Origin: Eutreptiella sp. 'Long Island Sound 2002'
Taxonomy: Eukaryota > Euglenozoa > Euglenophyceae > Eutreptiales > Eutreptiaceae
Reading direction: 5' to 3'
Assembly: GCA_964036045.1 (NCBI GenBank)
Contig: OZ038389.1
Span: 40,736,064-40,800,063, forward strand
Length of the DNA: 64,000 bases
Shown: piece by piece, positions 52,390-63,200 of the stretch
Layout of the letters: every line of letters starts with the position of its first letter
Numbering within the stretch: the first letter of the stretch is position 1
Program-made: the position numbers and the translations under genes
The notes under the pieces: model-generated
What the model saw: the letters and a program-made list of their open reading frames with translations, nothing else
Databases searched by the model: none
Told to the model about the DNA's origin: nothing

Positions 52390-52612
52390 CAGGGGAGGGT
52401 TGGGAGAGGGTTGGGGGAGGGTGGGAGAGGGTTCGGAGAGGGTGGGAGAGGGTTGGGAGAGGGTTGGGAAAGGGTGGGAGAGGGATGTGAGAGGGTGGGA
52501 GAGGGTTGGGAGAGGGTTGGGAGAGGGTTGGGAGAGGGTGGGAGAGGGTTGTGAGAGGGTGGGAGAGGGTTGGGAGAGGGTTGGGAGAGGGTGGGAGAGG
52601 GTTCGCAGGCGG
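52390..52612. repeat. G-rich minisatellite GGGAGAGGGTT
   Basis: About 18 copies of GGGAGAGGGT(T) variants with strong G-quadruplex potential, directly abutting the MITE and telomere repeats. Confidence 0.93.
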
Positions 52613-52914
52613 CGAGTCCACTTGCGCCACTTTTGGAGCTCTCCCCCACCCTGCCCCCCGCCCTGTGGGTCTCAAATGTCGGGTAGCACCCAATCCGACC
52701 TCCAAAGAACACACTGTCACCCCAAGGCGTATAACACCTCAAAATGATCAGTGCAATGCCGCGATCCGCTTGAAGTACATACGCCGGAGTACACCAAATA
52801 TTCTCTAGGGGGATTTTGGAGGCCACCTTGACAGAAATCCTCTCCCGATAGCTTGGGTGCCAACAGTCATTTGGACACTTTGGACATATGAGTCCCTTTT
52901 TGTAGTACCCCGGA

Positions 52915-53280
52915 TTGTGTCCTGTGTGTACTGCATGTACTGAGCGGTACTAACTGCAGTGCGTGCACTGCGTGCGCTGCTATTTGCACTACGCACTTAC
53001 GTGCGTACATACATACGTATGTACGTATGCACACAGTACATGCAGTACGTGCACTACACGCAGTACATGCAGTAGACAGATTACATGCAGTACACGCAAT
53101 AGAACACACAGTATACACAGTACAGGCAATCCACACACCACACGCTGCTGCGTGTCCTGCATGTACTGTGTGTACTACATAGCGCGTGCAGTGTGTGTAC
53201 CGCGTGTACTATATGCTGTGTGTTCTGTGTGTTCTGTGTGCGCGGTGGGTACCGTGTGCTGTGGGTTATACCCAGGGTGC
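52915..53280. repeat. Palindrome-rich GTAC/TGCA segment
   Basis: Alternating blocks of TGTGTACTGCATGTACTG type and CACAGTACATGCAGTAC type, which are complementary to each other, plus local palindromes such as ACATACGTATGTACGTATG. It could form several alternative hairpins. Non-coding, inside the intron. Confidence 0.7.
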
Positions 53281-53798
53281 GTTTTGCCCGCACACATTTG
53301 CAATGGCCACACACATTTGTGTTCCCCACACGCCCGTGTTGCAGGCATGTTTGCGTTGCCCATAGACTGCGTGTACTGTGTGCCGTGTCTACCCCAACGA
53401 GAACGGTCTCCAACCCACGCTGCACTTGAAAACAAGAGGCCAAAGGAAATAAGCGGGGAAAGACTAATGTGTGGAGCATTGCCGGCGCCGGTGTGGGAGC
53501 CAAGGGTCAGAAGCAGCAATTGTGAGCAGAGGAACAAGTGCTCCACTCTCGCTTGATGAAGGTAATCCTGCCCTTGGCTGTTGAGTTAGCTATTGCAGAC
53601 ATTGTCGGCCTGAAGACTCAAACCAGTGCGTACGCCGGCATACGTACTCCGCCTTTGTGGCAAACCTCGCCCAACCCCGGCGAGGTCCGCGTTCAGTCCG
53701 GCTCCAAAGTGCGCACGCCACGCCCCCTCCACATGCTCGTTGCTACACACCCATACGCCCAAGTACGCGTCGCGTGCCACTGGCCCCCCGAGGCATAC

Positions 53799-54790
53799 CC
53801 GGGGTCCAGCTTCCAAACGAAGTGTTGGTAGCGGCCAATGCCCTGCTTTCGTGGATACCACCCGCTCTTAGAGCAGATGTCGGCATGCATGACCTGAGGT
53901 GGTGAGCCCTCCGGCACGACGGTCCACCCCATCTCCGTGAGCCAAGGCCGCGTGCGGTCGGGGGCCCTTGGCCACAACACCTCCTGCAGCTCCGTGGGCG
54001 GGGGCGGCGCCACCCCGCGGGCCTTGTACCGCCGCAGCACGGCCTCCATGCAGGTCACGTACCAACGCGGGCCCGCGTACTCCCAGTCATCCTCCGCGTC
54101 GTCGGCTTGCGACGGGTGCGCGGCGTACACAAACAGTCCGGTGCCCCGGAGTCGCGAATTCACGTGGCGGGCCACGAGCGCCCCGGGGCGGTACGCGTGG
54201 GCCCCCTCTTGTCCGTCGGGATCGCCCTCGAGCCACTGGGCACGCCGCGCCTCGAGCGCGCGGACGATGCGGCGGTGGTAGCGGGAGTGCAGGCGCTCCA
54301 CTACCCGCCGCAGTTCCCAGTCCGGCATGCCGTTGGCGAGGGGGGTCCAGCCCTCCCAGTTCAGTTGGCGTGGGCATGCGGCCGTCGCTGTGGGCGCGGG
54401 CACATTGGTCCGGGAACCCGGCAAATTCTTCGACACCTCGCCATCAGCGGACGTTTCGAGGGTGGGACGCGGGGTTGGGGGACCGCAGTCGGTGAGCGGT
54501 ATCGAGTATTCGGCGCAAGGCGGCATCGGGGGTCCGGCGCACTGACGGCTCAGGGGTGAACTCAATGCGGACTGCTCACGCTTTGTCAACAACAAAGAGA
54601 CGGGACGCACGATGATATGCGCCGAAGCGGATCTAAAAGTGATGGCGCAGAGACTTGCTGAGGCACCACCGCACACGCTGTTCCAAGAGGACAGTCCCAC
54701 GGGGAGGGCGGGCAAAGGGCATGGGCTTGGCACCAAGCGGGCAATGACAGAACGCAGAGAACGGTCGAGCGCAGGTTCTTTCCGTGACAC
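53799..54790 (-). CDS. HxD...H dioxygenase-like / Tudor-like protein, exon 1
   Basis: Encodes residues 1-331. Residues from about 140 align with domain D2 of exon 2: NWEGWTPLANGMP, YHRRIVRALEARRAQW, GTGLFVYAAHPSQ, AGPRWYVTCMEAVLRRY, EMGWTVVPEG, MHADICS (His302-x-Asp304) and HFVWKLDPG. Homology stops exactly at CCCCGG/GTATGC, a phase 2 donor. Exon 2 begins with one base that completes the Gly codon and resumes the domain (WKLDPG-EHCTTNIVPG versus WKRDPG-AVCTTEVVPG in D2). This makes a single gene with a 1.7-kb intron rather than two genes. The first 139 residues are low in recognisable features, and the ATG at 54790 is provisional. Confidence 0.7.
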
Positions 54791-54859
54791 AGATGAAGAT
54801 GGTACCCAAAAGTGACCAATGGCTGATCACAGAGCTCCGAACGCCCATCATCATCAACC

Positions 54860-55051
54860 CAGGGCGTTTTTTAATGCAAAAATAAAACTCCCGGTCTGCT
54901 GCGGTTTCTTTTTCCAGTTGGAGGGTAACCGACGGCAGTAAGAGGGTAACCGACGGCAATTGGGGGTAACCGACGGTGGTTGCAGGGTAATCGACGGCGG
55001 TTAGAGGTAACCGACGACCCAGGGGGTTTTTTGGTAAAAAAAATTCTATTG
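54860..55051. mobile_element. MITE of the GTAACCGACGGCGG family, M7, truncated
   Basis: Left end CAGGGCGTTTTTTAATGCAA, close to the element at 41630, then four to five GGGTAACCGACGGC units and a GGGTTTTTTGGTAAAAAAAATTCT end that lacks the terminal GCCCTG. It lies just upstream of the HxD/Tudor gene. Confidence 0.7.
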
Positions 55052-55088
55052 CCTTCGGCAAGGCACCTCGAAGAGGGGAGAGGGACAA

Positions 55089-55475
55089 CCATTCTTGAGC
55101 TGCTGAAGCGGGAAAACTGCTTTAGCAGGTTGTGCACTAGACCCCTTGGGAGCCACCCCCCCCCCAACACCCAAATAGTGTGAAAAACACATAAAGAGGG
55201 GCTAAAACATGCTTCACATGGTATATTTGATCATTTTGGATGGTCAAAGTATCAAAACAATCAGTTTCGGAAATTTCCATTTTTGAGCTGCTGAGGCAGG
55301 AAAACTGCATGAGCAGGTTGCGCCCTAGACCCCTCGGGAGCCCCCCCCCCCCCCCCCCAACACCCAAATAGGGTGAAAAACACGTAAAAAGGGGCTAAAA
55401 CATGCGTTGCATAGCATATTTCATCATTGTAAGTGGTCACAATATCAAAAAAAAATTTTGCAAAAATTTTCCATT
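55089..55475. repeat. Two-copy tandem repeat of about 193 bp
   Basis: 55089-55281 and 55282-55475 share TTGAGCTGCTGA(A/G)GC, GACCCCT(T/C)GGGAGCC, a C-run, and AACACCCAAATAG(T/G)GTGAAAAACAC. The C-run differs greatly in length between copies (55157 region versus 55340-55357). Confidence 0.85.
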
Positions 55476-56959
55476 TTTGACTTGTAGAGGGAAGCAGTTT
55501 GTGCTCACACCAAATGCCATTAAACCACCTACACTATACTTGTGTGTGTGTGTGTGCGCGCGCGCGCTTGTTTCAGGCACGGTACACTCGCGCAGCCATT
55601 GACTCACATCGGTCCCCTGTTGGACGTCCAGTTCTTCCAGCCTGCTCCCCTGTGTGCACGCCTGCGACCAAGGTTCCTCCGTCCCCTCCGTTTGCTACAG
55701 GCTGCCTACCCCTGTGTCTTGCTGAGCCTCCAGCAGTTGGTTTCCTTGTGAGCACACCCCCGTGGAGCACTGTGGGCTTTCCGCCGGCAAAAATCCCTCA
55801 AAGCACAAGTAGGCCGGGGACCACAACCTCTCTGAACGACTTGTGTTGCAGTCGACACCTCGTGGCCTTGACCACTTGGGGTGCCCAAACAATTGGCTTA
55901 AGGCTATTTTGAGCCATGTTTGACCCATATTCGCCCATGCACATCCCAAAAAGCCTTGAAATGGGCAGTTTTAGGAGCGACAATGCATATTGGGGGGTCC
56001 AGTGGGAATGTGCTCTGTTTCAAAGCCATGGATTGCATTGGGCATCCTTGTGGTGATAAATAATGATAAAGGGGATCCCTTGCAAGCTATTTCCGCACAA
56101 TCAACACCCTTGATGCAGAGTGCACCTGCTGGGGTAGAGCTACGGGGGTCACCTGTGGGTCCAAAATTGTGGTCGAAAATGATTTTTTCCAAAATTGTTC
56201 CTAGACCATTTGGGGTGCTCAAACAAGTGGTATAAGGCTCTTTTAATCCATATTTGACCCATGCGGGAGGAGTGCTTGGGGGGGCTTGTCTCTTGAGCCA
56301 GCGAAGCAAGCGAGAAAGGGTTTCAAGGGCAGTATAAGGGGGGAAGTGGCGGGAATCGTTCTTGGTGTCCCTGAACATGCATCCTTATCCAACCCTGCAG
56401 CTGATATTTCCTCCACACCTGCTTGGTACCAATATTCAGTGTAGATTAGGTTTAGGTGAGGGTTACAGTTTGATCTAGCCCCACCGTGACCCCAAGTAAG
56501 TGTCTGGCTGCCCTTACAAACCCCTGCTTCCCAGCCCCCCTCTTGCCGCTGGGCATCAAGCAGCAAGTATGCAATTACGGTTGCTCCTCTGTTCACCTTA
56601 GGGTTGAGGTTGGGGTTAGGACTGGTGTTAGGGTTAGAGTTTGACCAAGGCGTACTCTCATCCTAAGTAAGTGCACCCTTCCCCTTCCGATCCTCTGCCC
56701 CCCCCCCCTTGCCTCCCCCTCCATTGACACCTGGGATGCTCCTAGGTTGGTTTGGGGGGTCCCATTACGTGAGCCCTTTTTTGAAGGAGTGGGGAGGGGG
56801 GGTCCACCCAGGGGGCTCCCATGACACCCCCACTGAAAGAGAAAGTCCAAGCACCCCAAAACTTGTTCCCTATGGTGTTGGAAGCACGACCATGTGAACC
56901 ACGTGTTTGGACAGAACAGGGCATGTGCCATGCCATTAATCGCTGGATGAAAAGCTTGA
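55476..56959. other. Intergenic, no supported gene
   Basis: Contains (GT)n/(GC)n at 55541-55567, a duplicated block of about 55 bp (55878-55935 and 56211-56268, ending TTTGACCCAT), and degenerate TTAGGG-like sequence near 56440-56460 and 56596-56640. No exon recognised. Confidence 0.55.
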
Positions 56960-59225
56960 CTGTATTGGAGGAGAAGATCCGGCACTGTACCACAATATCA
57001 CACAGGCACAAGCGCTCAAATTTATGTACTATGATCTGTATTGCAACAATCTGTTTGTGTATGGTAAGAGTCTAGAATGGTTAGACACCGGTAAGGGTTA
57101 TGTTTGTTCACCACTCCTTTCAACAGCTGCCGTGGGTCAAGAGCGAATTGTAGCAAAAGAATCAAGGTTGCCCATCACGCTTGTGCCAAGGCCACACTAG
57201 ACTAAGGGCCCGACAAAGGCAAAATGAGCTGCTCATCAATGCTGTGGATGTGCAGTACAGTCCAACACCTGCAACCCCCCAACGTCCAACACACTTCACT
57301 ACCCAACACATCATTCGCAATGACGTACATTGCACCCCAACCCCTGTGTGCCCCGTCCCATACGGTACCGTAGCACATGGTACCAAAACATGTGTCGGGA
57401 GCGCTATACGCGCCCTTGTTGTGCCGTCTGGCGTACATGGAAGGGCCTTGTCAGAGGGCCTTGTTCATCGACGGGCACAGTGTCCGGGAACGACAGTGAA
57501 GGTCAGTGTCGCGGCATGTCCAAGGCGACAATGTGGTCCTACTCGCGGGCAATAATTCACTGGTTGATAGGGGCAGGGATGCTTCCTTCCCCCCCTCCTT
57601 CGAGCACCCTGATGCCCTCGCGGCCAGAAAACAGATTGCTGCAGGGGGGGCGTCCCTCTGGGATGTCTATTGCACCACACACTTTGGCCGAACCCCTGGA
57701 GTGCGGTCCGACGCGGTGGCCGTCAATTGACAAGCCCGTCGGACGCTGCCCTGCTCCACCCTCTTTCTCTCCATTCCGTACAGTGGGTTCCAACATATTG
57801 CTCGAAAGAAGTGGACAGGATCTCCTCAACACCCTGCTAAGGACCGCACCCCATGCACAACGTATTGGAGGAGATGCGGCACTGTACCACAATGTCACTT
57901 TGTGTTCTATGATCTGCATTGCAACGATCCGTTTGTGCATGGTAAGAGTCTAGAATGGTTAGACACCGGTAAGGCTTGTTTTGTTCTCCACGCCTTTGAA
58001 CAGCTGAGTGGGTCAAGAGCGACTTTTGGCAAAAGAATCAAAATTGCCCATCACCTGTGTGCCCCGTCCCATACGGTAACATGACGTGTCTCGGGAGCGC
58101 TATACGCGCCCTTGTTGTGCCGTCTGGCGTACATGGAAGGGCCTTGTCAGAGGGCCTTGTTCATCGACGGGCACAGTGTCCGGGAACGACAGTGAAGGTC
58201 AGTGTCGCGGCATGTCCAAGGCGACAATGTGGTCCTACTGGCGGGCAATAATTCACTGGTTGATAGGGGCTGGGATGCTTCCTTCCCCCCCTCCTTCGAG
58301 CACCCTGATGCCCTCGCGGCCAGAAAACAGATTGCTGCAGGGGGGGCGTCCCTCTGGGATGTCTATTGCACCACACACTTTGGCCGAACCCCTGGAGTGC
58401 GGTCCGACGCGGTGGCCGTCAATTGACAAGCCCGTCGGACGCTGCCCTGCTCCACCCTCTTTCTCTCCATTCCGTACAGTGGGTTCCAACATATTGCTCG
58501 AAAGAAGTGGACAGGATCTCCTCAACACCCTGCTAAGGACCGCACCCCATGCACAACGTATTGGAGGAGATGCGGCACTGTACCACAATGTCACTTTGTG
58601 TTCTATGATCTGCATTGCAACGATCCGTTTGTGCATGGTAAGAGTCTAGAATGGTTGGACACCGGTAAGGCTTGTTTTGTTCTCCACGCCTTTGAACAGC
58701 TGAGTGGGTCAAGAGCGACTTTTGGCAAAAGAATCAAAATTGCCCATCACCTGTGTGCCCCGTCCCATACGGTAACATGACGTGTCTCGGGAGCGCTATA
58801 CGCGCCCTTGTTGTGCCGTCTGGCGTACATGGAAGGGCCTTGTCAGAGGGCCTTGTTCATCGACGGGCACAGTGTCCGGGAACGACAGTGAAGGTCAGTG
58901 TCGCGGCATGTCCAAGGCGACAATGTGGTCCTACTCGCGGGCAATAATTCACTGGTTGATAGGGGCAGGGATGCTTCCTTCCCCCCCTCCTTCGAGCACC
59001 CTGATGCCCTCGCGGCCAGAAAACAGATTGCTGCAGCGGGCGTCCCTCTGGGATGTCTATTGCACCACACACTTTGGCCGAACCCCTGGAGTGCGGTCCG
59101 ACGCGGTGGCCGTCAATTGACAAGCCCGTCGGACAGCGCTGCCCTGCTCCACCCTCTTTCTCTCCATTCCTCACAGTGGGGTGACAAAATATTGCTCGAA
59201 AGAAGTGGACAGGATCTCCTCAAAA
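56960..59225. repeat. 696-bp tandem array
   Basis: Two complete and one partial unit with an exact 696-bp period (CGGCATGTCCAAGGCGAC at 57511, 58207 and 58903), preceded by a diverged partial unit from about 56960. Complete units are almost identical. Plus-strand frames such as FYDLHCNDPFVHGKSLEWLD and VQGDNVVLLAGNNSLVDRGR look protein-like but are broken by stops and frame changes, so this seems to be an amplified fragment of an unrecognised gene or transposon. Confidence 0.9.
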
Positions 59226-59292
59226 ACAAAAAAGGTCGACAAACCTCATTGTCGGAGGTGCACCCAAACATGCACAGCCACACCATGTGTTT

Positions 59293-59564
59293 CTACACAC
59301 ACACGCGCGCGCGCGCACACACACACGATGAATGCAGACGAACAGGCGTGATCACACACACACACACACAAAAACACACAGATACACTTCGTGAGGGAAA
59401 CCAAGGACCACCGACCAATAAACCCACTGTGGACGATACGCGGCACAGCGGGGCAGGCCAACAGGCACTGGTCTCCAAACACCTCATCAGGCCATGCAAA
59501 ACAATTAAAATGTCATGAGGCTAGGCGCCTTTCGATAAAAGCAGACACTCAGAAACAGAAACAG

Positions 59565-59595
<31 letters not shown>

Positions 59596-59620
59596 CACAG
59601 ACAGACGATGTGCGTAACAA
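59293..59620 (-). repeat. (CA)n-anchored repeat with hammerhead-like core, copy C
   Basis: A diverged relative of the 3385 and 3930 repeats set between CA-rich tracts (59298-59324, 59354-59388 and 59563-59602). The conserved part is 59480-59545. Confidence 0.5.
59483..59545 (-). ncRNA. Hammerhead-ribozyme-like motif, family 2 copy C
   Basis: Minus strand: ATCGAAA, palindrome AGGCGCCT (59523-59530), A17 at 59522, a hairpin with CATG/CATG and G-C closing pairs, CTGATGAG (59483-59490). Unlike copies A and B it has the canonical C before GAAA, giving G10.1-C11.1, and further G-U and U-A pairs in helix II. Best core of the family 2 copies. Confidence 0.5.
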
Positions 59621-60295
59621 ACGGGCAACAGCCAAAGCAGCGAGCAGCAGTCAACACGGCCGGCTTGCACTCTTCACACGCACGCACACACACCCACGCA
59701 CACTCCCCGTCCCCCATGTGCCCTGCCTTTTGCTGAGGGTTTCCGGGTTGTATTTCCGGCTTCAGCCCCCTCTCTGTGCTTCTGCTCCATTCACGGTCGC
59801 CAGCAAATGTGACAGCAAAGCCTCTGCACTACCCTGTCTCACAAGTTCACTTTCTGTTCGCTCACCCATCGCGAAACGTCAGTTCTCAATTCAGGTCGAA
59901 GACGCTCTTCGACCGGACTGCCTGTGGACCGGACGATCTCGGGCCATAGAGGTGCCGTCGTCGCCGCGGCGCGGCTCAGAGAACGAACGTTTTACGCGGT
60001 ACTGCAGCTTTTTTCAGAGACATGCATTGGGCCTAGTCACAAGCCCTCGAAAACCTCTTGAACAGTCCTTTTGACCCGCCTGTCGCGCGTGCTGCTGCCT
60101 CTACTTCACCGTTTCATCGGTGCCCTCGGCCCTCGCTCCCGGAGGCCGTGGCCCGTCATGTCGTCGCCGCATCTCGGCTCATGGTCCCCGTTTCTCCCCG
60201 TCGGCTCGCTCGCGTCGCTGCCTCTCCGGCGCCCACGGACCCCTGGGGCCCTCACCCTCGCATCCGCTGTCCCGGGACTTGATCCCCCTCTGCCC
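59546..60295. other. 3' flank of the calcium-channel gene
   Basis: CA-rich then ordinary sequence; no gene recognised. The 3' UTR and terminator of the channel gene should lie here, but no polyadenylation signal stands out. Confidence 0.5.
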
Positions 60296-63200
60296 CTATT
60301 TTGTGAAGAGGGAGGGAGTGCCACTACGGATGGGTGGGGGTGCAGCATGGGCCGGGTGTTCTGGGGCCCGCGCGCCTACGCTGCCTTGGAGAATGGTGAG
60401 GGGGTGAGACTGCGAACGGCGCTGAAGCCCCATTGCCGCACCATTTCTGGCAATGGTGAAGCCGGGGCTCTGGGCACGAAAGCGGGAGCGTCCCTGGGCA
60501 CTGTCCAGCGGCAGTTGGGTCCGAAGAACGGGGCCAGGGTTGTTGGTACGGGGCGTGTATGGAGCTGCGCCGCGTCGCGGCACGAAGGTCTTTATGTAAG
60601 ACAAGCCCGGGGACTGCGCTTGGCGTCGAGACACGCCCGGCAAGGGCGTGCGGGCGGAGGGCAACTCTGTGGAAGGTGTGCGGCACGGCGTGGCAGTCTG
60701 CTCAGCAATGTCGGCGGATAAACCAGAGCTTGCACTGCGGGGGCTGATAGGCGGCAAGGCCGCCAAGGGGGGCGTGCATGCTGAGGGGGGAGGCCCGGCA
60801 GGAGAGCCGGCGGCCTCCTCATGAATCTGAAACTCAGCCACAGCCTCCGCCACATCCTCAGCCACATCCTCAGCCACATCCTCCGCCACAGCCTCCGCCA
60901 CATCCTCAGCCACCTCCTCCGCCACCTCCTCCGCCACCTCCTCCGCCACATCCTCAGCCACATCCTTGTGCCCATTCCCCTGGAGCCCCTGCCTTGGATC
61001 CTCCGCTTCAGATGAAATTGCTCTTGGACCGTGCGTAAGCGGGGCTGTGTGCACCCTGCGCAATGCTCCCGGCCGCGGCTGGTTCCCTGATTCAGGAACC
61101 CCCTCTTGCGTGGCTTCAGGCCCCCCTTGTCGCAGAGCTTCAGGCCGTCCCTCCTTCCGTGAGGCGTGCACTCCCGGCAGGGGTGTCACCGGAGGGGGCT
61201 GGTCCTGCACGACCTCTGCGCTCTGCGGCTGCTGCGGCCCCAGGACGCCCACAAGAAGACCCTCCAAACGCACCACTGACGACTGCAGGGTCGACAATTG
61301 GTCCTGCAGCGTCCCCACGGACTGCTCCAGTTTATGGGACTCCTGCTCCACAAACGCACGCAGCTCTGCAACTGTCTCTGCCGCGGCCGCTGGAGGGGGG
61401 TCGCCAGCCTCGTTGACACTAGGCGCATCCGCCCCGCTGGGGCCGCGGGCACACTCCAACAACTGCTGCCGGATGGCAGCCTCGGAGGCGCGCCGCTCCT
61501 GCTCGGACTGTGCCATGCTTCGCTTCAGACCTTCGACCAGAGCTTCGATGCGCTGCTTCTGCGCTGTGGTGTCCCGAACGGTGCCCGCCAGTTGGGCCGT
61601 CATTGCTTCCATGCCGTGATCCAGCGAACTCATTTTGGCAATTACTTCCTTCAAGGCACTTGAGGACTCGACGTGCGGTTCTGACTCCATCCACGGCCCC
61701 GGCCTTGGCGATCTCGGCGAGCTCTTTTGGCGATACGACATCGTGGCGCCCATCTGCGCAGTGGGGGCGCGGACCAGGCTGCTGCAGCGGTCCGCTGGGA
61801 GAGGGGTCACAGGAGACATTGGGGAATGCGGCGCAGCGGACACGGTCCTTGCGAATGGCGCGGCGGACACGGTCCTTGCGAATGGATTCGCGTCCCTGTC
61901 CAGGTCTGCGGGACGTGCAGCAGATCTGTGCCGCGGCAGATTGTCTGGAGGTACGGGACGGCTGTCTGCCTCGGCCGGAGGGCTGGTGCCCGAGCCCTCT
62001 TGGGGCGCGGGCTGCAAAACATCTACGGACTGATGCCCCAGAAGATCAGAGGATTTATTCAGGGGAAAGAAAGACACGTCCTGCAGCTTGAGCTTGGCGC
62101 TGACATACGATTCCATCCCCGAGTAGAGTTCATCTGGTTTGACGCTGAGGTAAACCATGAAATGTAAATACTGCCACAAATTGTGCGTCTCTTTCACGTG
62201 ATGACCGAATCCACCGTCCACACTTCGATCAAAAAGGGTGGCCTCGTGGCCACAGATGAGACAGTACTTCCGGGTGTCTTCCTCAACGGATTGCTTTTGG
62301 TCCCGCAGCTGAGCGAAGGTGTCGATGATGATACCGAATACAATGTTCAGAATGATCACCACGATGATCAGAAAGAACGTGAAATCGAACAGCATGCGGA
62401 AGCTCTGGCCTTTTTGGGGCAGCAGGTCCCCCAACCCTCCGCCAGCCCGCAGACCATTCGTCACCCCGAATACAAAGCACTCCCAAAGGGTGCTGCACAC
62501 CCCTGGCGTGTCCTCTGTCCCCACAAAATCTTCGTGAAAGAAGAGGTACCCCACTACGATAAAGAGATAGACCACGATGATAGCCAGCACCGCCGTCATC
62601 AACAGGCTTTTGCCGTTCACTAGCACCGACCGCAGCACAATTTGGAAGATGACACTTTTGTTGATGACCATCAGTAAATGCCCTGCAAACCAGAACTCAG
62701 AGATGAATACACCTGATAAGGCCATGCCCAACAGCGTATAGTTGTACATAGCAGAGAGTACGAGTTGCAAGTGCAACTTGCCGGCGGTCCCCAAGGCGCT
62801 CAGGCCATGCTCCTTAATAGCCAGTCTGAAATGGTGCCATTCCCGCAACCGGAATCGGATGATCTGCAGCCCCAGAGAGGCCATGCAGTTTACGCATGTC
62901 AATACCAGAGCGGCCCATCCCAAGCAGCTGAGGATCAGCTGCTGGGAGGAATCGTACGGATCGTAAGTTCTGTAGTTGGACCGCGGGCGCTCATGAAAGA
63001 CCATCAACAAGAGATTGATGACTACTGCGAGGCTCAGGATCGTGTAGTGCAAATACTCTAAGACCCGCTCCCGATGGTTCAGCAGATAGACTCGGATGCG
63101 GGGAGACGAATGAAGCACCATCCATGACTCTAAGAACTCGGTCACTCGCTGGCGCTCCTCAATCTGTGACACTACCTCTGTGGCCAGCGTATGAAACGAC

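Larger units (their letters stand above)
52124..53798 (-). other. Intron of the HxD/Tudor gene
   Basis: A phase 2 GT-AG intron of 1,675 bp. It contains a MITE (52168-52389) only 44 bp from the acceptor, TTAGGG repeats, an 11-bp G-rich minisatellite and a CA/TG palindrome-rich segment. The ORF continuing from exon 2 to 52236 is intron and MITE sequence. Confidence 0.75.

Noticed and set aside
53693-54790. A separate truncated paralogue gene next to the 701-codon ORF
   Set aside because: Homology stops exactly at a GT donor and resumes in the right phase at the acceptor at 52124, so the two pieces are exons of one gene.
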